From Bradyrhizobium manausense (GTDB taxonomy: Bacteria; Pseudomonadota; Alphaproteobacteria; Rhizobiales; Xanthobacteraceae), in assembly GCF_018129685.1 (NCBI RefSeq), contig NZ_JAFCLG010000001.1, positions 1,302,001 through 1,366,000 on the forward strand: 64,000 nucleotides of DNA, given 5' to 3'. Position numbers and translations under genes: made by a program. Under the pieces are notes generated by a model. That model was given only the letters and a program-made list of their open reading frames with translations, did no database searches and was not told where the DNA came from. Positions 52,119 to 59,798 of this stretch are shown in pieces; the stretch's first letter is position 1, and every line of letters starts with the position of its first letter.

Positions 52119-54826
52119 ACGAGCAGATCGACCGGGGAGATTTGCGGACGCCTCCCGGTCGGCTGTTCCGCAAATATCTCTACGCGATCGTCGCCCTCAC
52201 CTTCGCCGCGCTCGCCATCAGCACCGGGTTCGACGTCTGGTTCTCCTATCGCGAGCAGAAGCAGCTGCTCGCCGCGACCCAGCGCGAGCAGGCGGCGAGC
52301 GCAGCCATCCAGATCGGCCAGTTCATCAGCCAGATCGAGAACGAGGTCAGATGGCTGTCGCGCCTGCCGCCGGAGCTTTCGACCAACGAAGACGTGCGCC
52401 TGAACGCCATCCGCCTGCTGCGCCTCTCGCCCGCCATTGCCGAAATCACCCAGCTCGATTCACAGGGCCGCGAGCAGGTGCGCGTGTCGCGCCGCGTCGC
52501 GGACAGGATCGGCAGCCAGGCCGACCGGTCCTCCTTTGCCGCCTTCCGCGGCGCCAGCGGAAGCCGGGCCTATTACGGGCCGGTCTACTTTTTCGGCGAC
52601 ACCGAGCCGTTCATGACGATCGCCACGCGCGGGACCGGCAGCGCACCCAACGTCGTCGTCGCCGAGGTCAATCTGCGTTTCATCTGGGACCTCGTTGCCG
52701 GCATCAGGGTCGGCAACAGCGGCAAGGCCTATGTGGTCGATCGCCTCGGCGTTCTGATCGCGCATCCCGATTTGTGGCCGGCGCTCCGCCGCAGCGATCT
52801 ATCCGGGCATGAGGATGTGCGCGCTGCGCTCGACGGCGTCGGCCCGCCGTCGGGCGGCCAGGTCAAGGAGGATTTTTCGGGTCAGCGCGTGCTGTCGACC
52901 TATGCGACCGTTCCCTCGCTCGGCTGGCTGGTGTTCGTGGAGCTTCCGCTCAGCGAAGCCTACGCGCCGATCTACGCGTCGATCGGGCGGTCGGCCTTTC
53001 TGCTGATCATCCTGCTGGCCTTCGCGACGCTGGTGTCGCTGTGGCTCAGCCGGCGCATGACCGTGCCCATCCAGGTGCTGAGCCAGGGCGCGCGGCGGAT
53101 CGGCAGCGGCGATCTCGGCCTGCGTCTTGCCATCAAGACCGGCGACGAGCTGGAGGCACTCGGCGACCAGTTCAACCGGATGGCCGCGCATTTGCGCGAA
53201 TCCTACGCGACGCTCGAGCGCAAGGTGATCGAGCGGACGTCCGAGCTGGAGAAAGCGCGCGATCAGGCCCTCGCCGAGCACGATGCGGCCGAGCGCGCGC
53301 GCAGCGTCGCGGTCGCGGCCAACGAGACCAAGTCGCGCTTCCTCGCCGTGGTCAGCCACGAGCTGCGCACGCCGCTCAACGGCGTCATGGGCGTGCTGCA
53401 ACTGCTCGACGACGGCAGGCTCAGCGAGGTCCAGCGCCGTCACCTCGCCACCGCCGCAGCCTCGGGCGAAACGCTGATCGCGCTGGTGGACGCCATCCTC
53501 GAATATGCGCGCCTCGAGGCCAGCGCCGAAACACTGGAGACGCGCGACTTCCGCCTCGACCAGCTGATCGAGACGACGGCGGATCTGATGCGTCCGCAGG
53601 CCATCGGCAAGGGGCTGACCTTCGACCTCGCCTGCGACCCGACGGTCAGCACCTCCGTCCACGGCGATCCCGTCCGGCTCAATCGCATCCTGCTCAATCT
53701 CATCGGCAACGCCATCAAGTTCACCCCGAGCGGCGGAATTTCCCTGAGCGCGACGATCGAGCAGCATGACGATCATCAGCGTCTGCGCGCCGTCGTTCGC
53801 GACACCGGCATCGGCATCGCGCCCGACATGCACGAGCGGATTTTCGAGGACTTCGTGCAGGCCGACGACAGCATCGCGCGGCGGTTCGGCGGCACCGGCC
53901 TTGGACTTGCGATCGCGCGCCGCCTGACGCGGCTGATGCACGGCGAATTGACCGTGGAGAGCACGCCGGGCGCCGGCAGCGTCTTCACGCTTCTCGTCCC
54001 GGTCGGCAACGCCGCAAGCGGCATCGCCCAAGGCGCGCTGCCGCAGCCATCGCGCCAACTCCGCGTGCTGCTGGTCGACGACGACCCCGTCAATTGCGAG
54101 GTCGGCGAGGCCATTTTGGCCAGGCTCGGCCACCGCGCCGCGATCGCGAGGAACGGCGCTGCCGCGGTTGCCCTTGCCGCCAGCCAGCCGTTCGACATCG
54201 TCCTGATGGACCTGCACATGCCCGACATGGACGGCGTGGGGGCGGCCACGCGCATTCGCCGGCTCCCGCTGCAGCCGATGCCGCGGATCATCGTGGTCAC
54301 CGCCGATGTGTCGCGCGGCACCCGCGAACGGCTCGCAGGCGCCGGGATCGCCAGGGTCGTCAGCAAGCCGATCCTGATGAACGCGCTGCGCGAGGCGATC
54401 GAGGACGCGCCGGAAGCTGCGGCAGATCAGCCGCTCGTATCAGGCGCATTGGTCGACCGGCACTTTCTCGACGACCAGAAGGAGCTGCTCGGCCCCTCCC
54501 AGATCGCCAAGCTGCATCATCTGCTGAACGAGACCAGCGCAAAGCTGATCGCCGAGATCTGCGCAGCCGCCGCGACCGCCGATCACAGGCAGCTCGCGCG
54601 CTCCGCGCACCAGCTCGGCAGCGCCGCGAGCGCGCTCGGCCTCGTCCGCCTGTTCGATCGCTGTCGCGAGATCGAGTTGGCGGCGCCGTCGATGTCATCA
54701 GCGGAGTGCCAGGACGCTGCCCGCGATCTCGCCGCGCTTTGCGATGCCTCGATGAGCGCGCTCGACAATATGCTCGCGCCCGCCGAAGCCTCACCTCTGC
54801 CGAAGGGAAAGGTCGGATCGCATTGA
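52115..54826 (+). CDS. Hybrid sensor histidine kinase (Cache-like sensor, HAMP, HisKA, HATPase, REC, HPt)
   Basis: A 903-residue inner-membrane phosphorelay protein. A transmembrane helix lies at about residues 20-42 and a periplasmic Cache-like sensor at 45-290 (AYYGPVYFFGDTEPFMTIATR; SGKAYVVDRLGVLIAHPDL). The second helix is at 292-310, followed by HAMP to about 360. The phospho-acceptor is His415 in VSHELRTPLNGVMG. HATPase motifs are NAIKFTPSGG, DTGIGIAP and GGTGLGLAIARR (about 592). The REC domain has Asp699 in VLMDLHMPDMDG with LLVDDDPVN before it and SKP after. The HPt His832 is in SAHQLGSAASALG. The start GTG 52115 overlaps the binding-protein stop. The C-terminal residues SPLPKGKVGSH and the stop are read from a dispersed repeat. 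No response regulator follows; the output partner must be elsewhere. The pairing recalls TorT/TorS and LuxP/LuxQ. Confidence 0.93.
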   Translation: MNEQIDRGDLRTPPGRLFRKYLYAIVALTFAALAISTGFDVWFSYREQKQLLAATQREQAASAAIQIGQFISQIENEVRWLSRLPPELSTNEDVRLNAIRLLRLSPAIAEITQLDSQGREQVRVSRRVADRIGSQADRSSFAAFRGASGSRAYYGPVYFFGDTEPFMTIATRGTGSAPNVVVAEVNLRFIWDLVAGIRVGNSGKAYVVDRLGVLIAHPDLWPALRRSDLSGHEDVRAALDGVGPPSGGQVKEDFSGQRVLSTYATVPSLGWLVFVELPLSEAYAPIYASIGRSAFLLIILLAFATLVSLWLSRRMTVPIQVLSQGARRIGSGDLGLRLAIKTGDELEALGDQFNRMAAHLRESYATLERKVIERTSELEKARDQALAEHDAAERARSVAVAANETKSRFLAVVSHELRTPLNGVMGVLQLLDDGRLSEVQRRHLATAAASGETLIALVDAILEYARLEASAETLETRDFRLDQLIETTADLMRPQAIGKGLTFDLACDPTVSTSVHGDPVRLNRILLNLIGNAIKFTPSGGISLSATIEQHDDHQRLRAVVRDTGIGIAPDMHERIFEDFVQADDSIARRFGGTGLGLAIARRLTRLMHGELTVESTPGAGSVFTLLVPVGNAASGIAQGALPQPSRQLRVLLVDDDPVNCEVGEAILARLGHRAAIARNGAAAVALAASQPFDIVLMDLHMPDMDGVGAATRIRRLPLQPMPRIIVVTADVSRGTRERLAGAGIARVVSKPILMNALREAIEDAPEAAADQPLVSGALVDRHFLDDQKELLGPSQIAKLHHLLNETSAKLIAEICAAAATADHRQLARSAHQLGSAASALGLVRLFDRCREIELAAPSMSSAECQDAARDLAALCDASMSALDNMLAPAEASPLPKGKVGSH

Positions 54827-54845
54827 AGATGCGATCCGGTGAGGG
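54789..54845. repeat. Dispersed CCTCACC...GGTGAGG repeat, copy A
   Basis: Nested inverted repeats: CCTCACC pairs with GGTGAGG at the ends, ACCTCTGCC with GGGAAAGGT imperfectly, and GGATCGCAT with ATGCGATCC inside. Related copies lie at 57559-57616, 61197-61269 and, inverted, 61293-61350. This copy runs into the kinase gene and supplies its final codons and TGA stop. Confidence 0.8.
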
Positions 54846-54923
54846 ATTGCAGGATCGCCCGATTGCTGTGGCCGGTCGCCCGGATCCCCGTTGTGGATCG
54901 AGCGATCTGCAATGACCTCTGCC

Positions 54924-55835
54924 TCACCGCGTCCGCACCCCCGCCTCCTCCTCCCTCCCAAACCGCTCCACCAGAAAATCGATGAACAGCCGCACCTTCA
55001 CCGACAGATGCCGCGTCGGCGGATACACTGCGTAGAGCGCGAGCGGCGGCGCGGAATAGTCGTCCAGCACCGTCCTCAGCTCGCCCTTCCGCAGAGCCTC
55101 CGCGGCAATGAACTGCGGCAGCAACGCGAGTCCCCTGCCCTTGATCGCGGCGTCACGCAGCACTTCGGCATTGTTGACGCAGAGCGACCAGGCCGGCTGG
55201 ATCCAGTGATCGCCGTCGCGGCCCGTCAGCTTCCACTGATTGCCTGTCAGCAGGAAGCCGTAGGTCAGCGAGGCATGGGCGCGCAGCTCCTGCGGATGTT
55301 TCGGCGTGCCGTGACGCGCAAGGTAATCCGGCGAAGCGCAGATCATGCGCGGGACCGGCATGATTTTTCGCGCGATCAGGCTCGACGATTCCAGGTCCGC
55401 AATCCGCAGCGTCACGTCGAAACCGTCCTGGACGGGATCGAGCAGATCGTCGCTCAGCACGATCTGGAGCTGAAGCTCGGGGTAAGTCTCCATGAAGTCC
55501 GCGAGCACGGGCCCCAGCCGCATCGTGCCGAACGACATCGGCGCGTTGACGCGCAGCAGGCCGCGCGGCGCCGACTGGGCCTGCGCCACCGCCTGGTCGG
55601 CCGCCTCGATCTCCGAGAGGATGACGACCGCCCGCTCGAAATAGCGCTGGCCGTTCTCGGTTGGGCTGGCGTGCCGCGTGGTCCGGTTCAGCAGTTGCAC
55701 ACCGAGGCTCTCTTCGAGATCGGCGATGTATTTGCTGATCGCCGAGCGCGACAGCCGCAGCTGCCGCCCGGCCTCGGCAAAGCTGCCGCTTTCGACCACC
55801 TTCACGAAGGCCCGGAGGCTGGCGACCTTATCCAT
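54924..55835 (-). CDS. LysR-family transcriptional regulator
   Basis: A 303-residue regulator. The N-terminal winged helix-turn-helix is at residues 3-62 (LRAFVKVVESGSFAEAGRQL, RSAISKYIADLEESLGVQLLNR, both in order). The periplasmic-binding-type effector domain follows (GLLRVNAPMSFGTMRLGPVL in order; VTLRIADLESSSLIARKI). The subgroup resembles AaeR/DmlR-type regulators. It is divergent from the dioxygenase-hydrolase operon, with 128 bases between starts containing a pair of similar 15-base sequences. The layout fits LysR control of that operon, with quinones or phenolics as guessed inducers. Confidence 0.92.
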   Translation of the reverse strand: MDKVASLRAFVKVVESGSFAEAGRQLRLSRSAISKYIADLEESLGVQLLNRTTRHASPTENGQRYFERAVVILSEIEAADQAVAQAQSAPRGLLRVNAPMSFGTMRLGPVLADFMETYPELQLQIVLSDDLLDPVQDGFDVTLRIADLESSSLIARKIMPVPRMICASPDYLARHGTPKHPQELRAHASLTYGFLLTGNQWKLTGRDGDHWIQPAWSLCVNNAEVLRDAAIKGRGLALLPQFIAAEALRKGELRTVLDDYSAPPLALYAVYPPTRHLSVKVRLFIDFLVERFGREEEAGVRTR

Positions 55836-55849
55836 GGGCCGCCCGCGGT

Positions 55850-55905
55850 GATTGTTTCCAAATCGTAGACATAGACGTCATATTTGCATGGATTGTCTCC
55901 AATCC
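55850..55905. promoter_or_regulatory. Direct repeats in LysR/dioxygenase intergenic region
   Basis: GATTGTTTCCAAATC (55850-55864) and GATTGTCTCCAATCC (55891-55905) match at 12 of 15 positions and lie 41 bases apart, close to four helical turns. They fall between the divergent LysR and dioxygenase starts, where LysR binding sites are expected. The binding protein is inferred. Confidence 0.4.
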
Positions 55906-55963
55906 AAAGCGGAACGATATGTCCGGTCAGAGCAAGACGGCTCCCGAATTCAGGAGGACGACA

Positions 55964-56902
55964 ATGTCTGGACTGCACCATGTCACCGCGATTGCCGGCG
56001 ATCCCATCCGCAATTTCGGTTTCTACACCAGGGATCTCGGCCTGCGCTTCGTCAAGAAGACGGTCAATTTCGACGATCCCGGCACCTATCATTTCTATTA
56101 CGGCGACGAGACCGGCCGCCCCGGCACCATCCTGACCTTCTTCCCCTGGGCCGGCGTGCCGCAGGGACGCCGCGGCGTTGGCGAAACGCATCAGACCGCC
56201 TTCCGCGTGCCGCAGCGTTCGCTCGGCTACTGGACCCAGCGCTTCATCGAGAAGGGCATTCCCTACGAGGCGCTGGAGAAGCGCTTCGGCGAATCCGTGC
56301 TGCCGTTCACCGACCCTGACGGCATGGCGCTGGCCCTCGTCGGCATTCCCGGCGCCGAGAACGAGCCCGGCTGGAGCAACGGCGACGTGCCGGCAGAGCA
56401 TGCGATCCGCGGCTTCCATGGCGTGACCTTGCTGCTCGACAGCGCGGCGAAGACGGCTGCCGTGCTCACCGACGTATTCGGCTTCAAGGAAACGGGGCGC
56501 GAAGGCTCCGTGATCCGCTTCAAGGCGCCTGGGGATGCGGAGGGCAGCGTCGTCGACATCTACGAGGCCAAGGGCTTTTTGCGCGGGCATCAGGGCGGCG
56601 GCTCGGTGCACCACATCGCCTTCCGCGCGGCTGACGATGCCGAGCAGGGCAAGATGGCGCAAAAGCTCGTGAGCAATCACGGCCTGCACCCGACGGAGCA
56701 GAAGGACCGCAACTACTTCCGCTCGATCTATTTTCGCGAGCCCGGCGGAGTCCTGTTCGAGATCGCGACCGACATCCCCGGCTTTGCCGTGGATGAGCCG
56801 GTGGCGACGCTCGGACGCGACCTGAAGCTGCCTAAATTCCTCGAACAGCACCGCAAGCAGATCGAGGGCGTGCTGCCGAGCCTGGAAGCGACCGCGTCAT
56901 GA
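55964..56902 (+). CDS. Ring-cleaving dioxygenase of the glyoxalase fold (MhqO-like)
   Basis: A 312-residue protein made of two vicinal-oxygen-chelate halves. The first opens GLHHVTAIAGDPIRNFGFYT in order, followed by the ligand region TYHFYYGDETGRPGTILTFFPW in order. The second opens IRGFHGVTLLLDSAAKTAAV, and SVHHIAFRA and YFREPGGVLFEIATD give the metal His and Glu. The sequence strongly resembles MhqO/MhqA-type hydroquinone-specific dioxygenases. ATG 55964 is set by AGGAGG eight bases upstream; the ATG at 55919 lacks a site. The stop overlaps the next gene by four bases. It probably detoxifies quinone or hydroquinone compounds; the substrate is not proven by sequence. Confidence 0.88.
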   Translation: MSGLHHVTAIAGDPIRNFGFYTRDLGLRFVKKTVNFDDPGTYHFYYGDETGRPGTILTFFPWAGVPQGRRGVGETHQTAFRVPQRSLGYWTQRFIEKGIPYEALEKRFGESVLPFTDPDGMALALVGIPGAENEPGWSNGDVPAEHAIRGFHGVTLLLDSAAKTAAVLTDVFGFKETGREGSVIRFKAPGDAEGSVVDIYEAKGFLRGHQGGGSVHHIAFRAADDAEQGKMAQKLVSNHGLHPTEQKDRNYFRSIYFREPGGVLFEIATDIPGFAVDEPVATLGRDLKLPKFLEQHRKQIEGVLPSLEATAS

Positions 56903-57519
56903 CCGAGTTCATCCATCGCTTCGAGCCCGCGACCAGCGCGCACCTTCCGCCCCTGCTGCTACTGCACGGCACCGGCGGCGACGAGAACGACCTGCTTGGG
57001 CTCGGCAAGATGATCTCGCCGGGTTCGGCCCTGCTCTCGCCGCGCGGCCGCGTGCTCGAACACGGCATGCCGCGCTTCTTCCGTCGTCTCAGCGAGGGCG
57101 TGTTCGACGAGGAGGACGTGCGCCGGCGCGCCCTCGAGCTCGGCGACTTCATCGCGGACGCGCGGAAGCGCTACGACATTGCCGCGCCGGTCGCGGTCGG
57201 TTTCTCCAACGGAGCCAACATCGCCGCCGCGCTGTTGCTGCTGAAGCCGGACGTGCTCGCAGGCGCGGTGCTGCTGCGCGCGATGGTGCCGCTGTCGGAT
57301 CCGCCCACAGCCAACCTTGCGGGTAAACCCGTTCTGTTGTTGTCCGGACAGGCTGACCCGATCGTGCCGGCGAGCAACTCTGCCAAGCTTGCGGCGCTGT
57401 TGTCGGAAGCAGGCGCGCGTGTCGACTACAAGGTCTTGACGGCAGGCCATCAACTATCGCAGGCCGACGTGACCCTCGCCCGCAACTGGATCGGCAGCGT
57501 CGACGCGAAAGCAGCGTGA
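56899..57519 (+). CDS. Alpha/beta hydrolase (carboxylesterase/phospholipase type, MhqD-like)
   Basis: A 206-residue hydrolase. The oxyanion region is LLLLHGTGGDENDLLGLG, and the nucleophile serine is in VAVGFSNGANIAAALL. The acid is probably in LLSGQADPIVP and the histidine in VLTAGHQLSQADV, in the usual order and spacing. It overlaps the dioxygenase stop by four bases. In Bacillus, mhqO-like dioxygenase and mhqD-like hydrolase genes belong to the quinone-response regulon, and the same couple here supports a shared detoxification role. GGGAGG-type initiation lies within the dioxygenase 3' end. Confidence 0.87.
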   Translation: MTEFIHRFEPATSAHLPPLLLLHGTGGDENDLLGLGKMISPGSALLSPRGRVLEHGMPRFFRRLSEGVFDEEDVRRRALELGDFIADARKRYDIAAPVAVGFSNGANIAAALLLLKPDVLAGAVLLRAMVPLSDPPTANLAGKPVLLLSGQADPIVPASNSAKLAALLSEAGARVDYKVLTAGHQLSQADVTLARNWIGSVDAKAA

Positions 57520-57558
57520 AGCGCGGTGAGTCTTGGCTGAATCGGATCAGGCCACGCC

Positions 57559-57616
57559 TTCACCTCTCCCGAAGGGAGAGGTCGGATCGCATCGAAAGAT
57601 GCGATCCGGGTGAGGG
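57559..57616. repeat. Dispersed CCTCACC...GGTGAGG repeat, copy B
   Basis: ACCTCTCCCGAAGGGAGAGGT hairpin halves are followed by GGATCGCATC...GATGCGATCC and GGGTGAGGGG. It is close to copy A at 54789 and begins about 40 bases after the hydrolase stop, where it could act as a terminator for that operon. Confidence 0.8.
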
Positions 57617-57748
57617 GTTACAGTCTCACTGATCGCTGCGGCCCCTCACTCGGATTGCTACGGACGATGCTCCGCATCGCCGGCACAATCCGACCGTCTC
57701 CGACGGCAGGACAATCGCATACGACCCTTTGGGCCGCCTGAGCGCGCG

Positions 57749-57884
57749 CCTCGTCCTTCGAGACGACCGCTGCGCGGTCTCCTCAGGATGAGGCTCATCG
57801 AAAGCGGTGCCCGCTGAAACTGCTGCCGCGTATTCCGTCCTCATCCTGAGGAGCCCGCCCAAGCGGGCGTCTGGAAGGAGGCCG
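57749..57884. repeat. Inverted pair of CTCATCCTGAGGAG repeat elements
   Basis: Left element 57749-57793 (with GACCGCTGCGCGGTC hairpin and CCTCAGGATGAGG) and right element 57839-57884 (CCTCATCCTGAGG with GCCCGCCCAAGCGGGC hairpin) face each other over 45 bases. Elements of this kind are scattered in bradyrhizobial genomes. Confidence 0.7.
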
Positions 57885-58033
57885 CAGGGAAAAGTCCTCG
57901 TATATGCGATTGCCCCGTCTCTCGAGAGGGGAAGATGGCCGCCGATCGAACTCACTCCATCGCCCACGTCGCCGCGTTCGGATCTCATCAACGAGAAGGC
58001 GGCAGAACCGCTACGCGATCATCTCAAGCGCTC

Positions 58034-58267
58034 TCATGCGCAAGAAGGCGCTTCGTCAGCCTGCCACTGAGCGACCAGCACAATTTCGCTTCGTTTCGCG
58101 ATCGCATCGACGATAATGTCCGCATACACCGCGAGACCGGCGTGCCTGTCGTCACCAGGCAAATCGATCAGGATGGCTTCGTGCCCCGATCTGCGAATAA
58201 GCGGCACCACGCGATGCCAATACCAGGCCATGCCGCCCGCTCCGGGAACAAGGACGAATGTCGCCAT
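58034..58267 (-). pseudogene. Truncated alpha/beta hydrolase, N-terminal fragment
   Basis: A 77-codon frame starting ATFVLVPGAGGMAWYWHRV and continuing LIDLPGDDRHAGLAVYADII is a clear N-terminus of the alpha/beta hydrolase group that begins with a VPGAG oxyanion loop. It matches as far as EIVLVAQ, just before the nucleophile elbow (normally S-x-G-G). It then switches to QADEAPSCA and stops. The catalytic serine and about two thirds of the protein are missing, and no continuation was seen in other frames to the left. It is therefore a deletion or insertion remnant. Confidence 0.7.
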
Positions 58268-58398
58268 ATGAGTTATCTCTTGCTGCCGGAATAGTTGCCC
58301 GATCCATAGTGGCTTGCTTGATCAGGATTGATCTCGCGACGGCGCGGAGCGGGGCTGATTGTCGCCTTCGGAGCAAACTGGGACGAGTCTCGGGTTAG

Positions 58399-58470
58399 GC
58401 AAATCTGGTCCGCTCTGCCCCGATGAGCGGACCTCCGGCGCGCGAGGCGCAACGTCGCAGATGGGCCACA
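58399..58470. repeat. 70-bp direct repeat, left copy
   Basis: Starts GCAAATCTGGTCCGCTC and contains the perfect hairpin arms GGTCCGCTC and GAGCGGACC, then GAGGCGCAACGTCGCAGA and GGGCCAC. The right copy at 59672-59741 differs at about five positions. Confidence 0.8.
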
Positions 58471-58485
58471 AGCGGAAGTCGCCGA

Positions 58486-58881
58486 CTAGCGAAGAAGATC
58501 ACAGGCTAGGGGGTAGCGTCGCACGTCAGAACTTGGTCCCGTCACGCCGAACTCCACAAGCTGGCCGACCCTACCCGCAAACACCTTGCAACCGTTAAGT
58601 TGGATTTCAACTACAGAAGGCAATTCTTGGCCTTCAGTCTGTATATGGAGAATTGTATTCGGACACTCCCGTGAAACGCTGAGGACGCGGCCCGAATAAA
58701 GTCTGGCACCTTTCATTGGCTTACGGCACCTACCGTCAAACGGGTACTGTGCGAAACAGGCAAAATTGCAGGTTGTATCTTGTGCAGAGGCAGCAAGCGA
58801 CTGAACGGGTGACGCAACTGCAAGATAGAAAACGCAAAACCCGTATGTTCGCAGAAGGTTGGTAATCCGCTCGTTCGTCAT
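58486..58881 (-). CDS. Small secreted cysteine-containing protein, unknown function
   Basis: A 131-residue protein with an N-terminal hydrophobic signal (YGFCVFYLAVASPVQSLAASA, cleavage near SLAASA). The mature part has six cysteines (CNFAC, GRCRK, RECPN, NGCKV, LACDLL), suggesting disulfides in the periplasm or outside. ATG 58881 is used. I do not recognise the family. The surrounding sequence is visibly less GC-rich than the rest of the window, and the gene lies inside the direct-repeat pair, next to another small secreted-protein gene on the same strand. A real gene is favoured by the signal peptide and lack of any coding opposite. Confidence 0.6.
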   Translation of the reverse strand: MTNERITNLLRTYGFCVFYLAVASPVQSLAASAQDTTCNFACFAQYPFDGRCRKPMKGARLYSGRVLSVSRECPNTILHIQTEGQELPSVVEIQLNGCKVFAGRVGQLVEFGVTGPSSDVRRYPLACDLLR

Positions 58882-59030
58882 CCCGCGATCATGCCAAGGC
58901 GGAATTATCTCCGCAATGGGTCAACAGCGCCGGTTTCGGCCGTGAGCAATCAGGTTCGATCTTACCCTCAACTTCGGACATGACCGCACACCGCGCGACG
59001 GTTGCGATGGGCCACAAGCGGGCTCACGAG

Positions 59031-59567
59031 CTAGTCGCAAAATCCCCGCTTCGGTCGCTCGCCTTGATATGCGAGCGCTTCAGCAGAAACTTCGTCGTAT
59101 AAAGTCTTACTGATCTGGAACGAAGCTAACCGCCGAATGCCATCATCCGTGGTGTAGATTACAACCGTGTACTCACGGCACCATTGACGTGGCGAGCCAG
59201 GGACAGCGATGTGCTCTCGGTGTTCACTGCGCTTGCCCAGGAACACATTAAGCACTTGGCCCACTTCGGCTTGGCCCCTGAGAGCCTCAGTGATTTTCAG
59301 ACGGGCGAAAAAAATATCGTTGGTGCAACCTTCGCAGTGACGACCACCCATCCATGCTATGGGTTGCTGCAAGCGAACTTTCGCAACGACGACATCCCTA
59401 GCGTCAGGAGGCAAATTGTTCATCGCCTCTACGAGATCGTCTGGCGCGCCTTCGGAAAAATACGCAATGGGCGCGTTATTCTCCATCGCCGAAGAACGCG
59501 GCAGACCGACAATGATTGCGCTCATCATCACAGCGACAACAGCTAGGCTTCGCTTGGCCGATTTCAT
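59031..59567 (-). CDS. Secreted protein, unknown function
   Basis: A 178-residue protein with a signal peptide (AKRSLAVVAVMMSAIIVGLP, cleavage near SSAM). The mature domain includes VVVAKVRLQQPIAWMGG, HCEGCTND, FFARLKITEALRG and LNVFLGKRSEH. It ends with PRQWCREYTVVIYTTDDG and GFCD. The strand-rich layout with EALRG is like small periplasmic OB-type or lipocalin-type domains found as hypothetical proteins, but I cannot name a family. It lies 149 bases upstream of the other secreted-protein gene on the same strand, within the repeat-bracketed, lower-GC patch. Confidence 0.65.
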   Translation of the reverse strand: MKSAKRSLAVVAVMMSAIIVGLPRSSAMENNAPIAYFSEGAPDDLVEAMNNLPPDARDVVVAKVRLQQPIAWMGGRHCEGCTNDIFFARLKITEALRGQAEVGQVLNVFLGKRSEHREHIAVPGSPRQWCREYTVVIYTTDDGIRRLASFQISKTLYDEVSAEALAYQGERPKRGFCD

Positions 59568-59671
59568 CTACAGAACTGCGCACGAATGGTTGTAGTGGCA
59601 CCCTAATCCAATTTTGAGAAGTTGAACAGATGAGGTCAGCTTCGGGTCAACTTGAGAAGAACCCAGGCTGA

Positions 59672-59741
59672 GCAAATCTGGTCCGCTCTGCCTCATGAGC
59701 GGACCTCCGGCACACGAGGCGCAACTTCGCAGACGGGCCAC
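59672..59741. repeat. 70-bp direct repeat, right copy
   Basis: Same orientation as 58399-58470, with the same hairpin GGTCCGCTC/GAGCGGACC. Together they enclose two small secreted-protein genes over about 1.3 kb. A short related piece (GATGGGCCACAAGCGG) also occurs near 58460 and 59006. Confidence 0.8.
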
Positions 59742-59798
59742 TTCAACACCTCGCCCGACGGGTATAGATAAGACCATCGTCCACCGCGAGAACAGCAA

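Larger units (their letters stand above)
57520..58033. other. Intergenic region filled with dispersed repeats
   Basis: No supported gene. It holds copy B of the CCTCACC repeat (57559-57616) and an inverted pair of a second family: CCTCGTCCTTCGAGACG to CAGGATGAGG (57749-57793) and CCTCATCCTGAGGAG to GGAAGGAGG (57839-57884). The minus-strand frame 57626-57991 is read entirely from these repeats and is not called. Confidence 0.6.

Noticed and set aside
57626..57991. 121-codon minus-strand frame
   Set aside because: It is read through the inverted dispersed repeats at 57749-57884; such repeat-derived frames recur in related genomes without being genes.
58359..58598. 79-codon plus-strand frame across the left 70-bp repeat
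   Set aside because: It is composed largely of repeat sequence and the 3' end of an antisense secreted-protein gene; no signal or domain.
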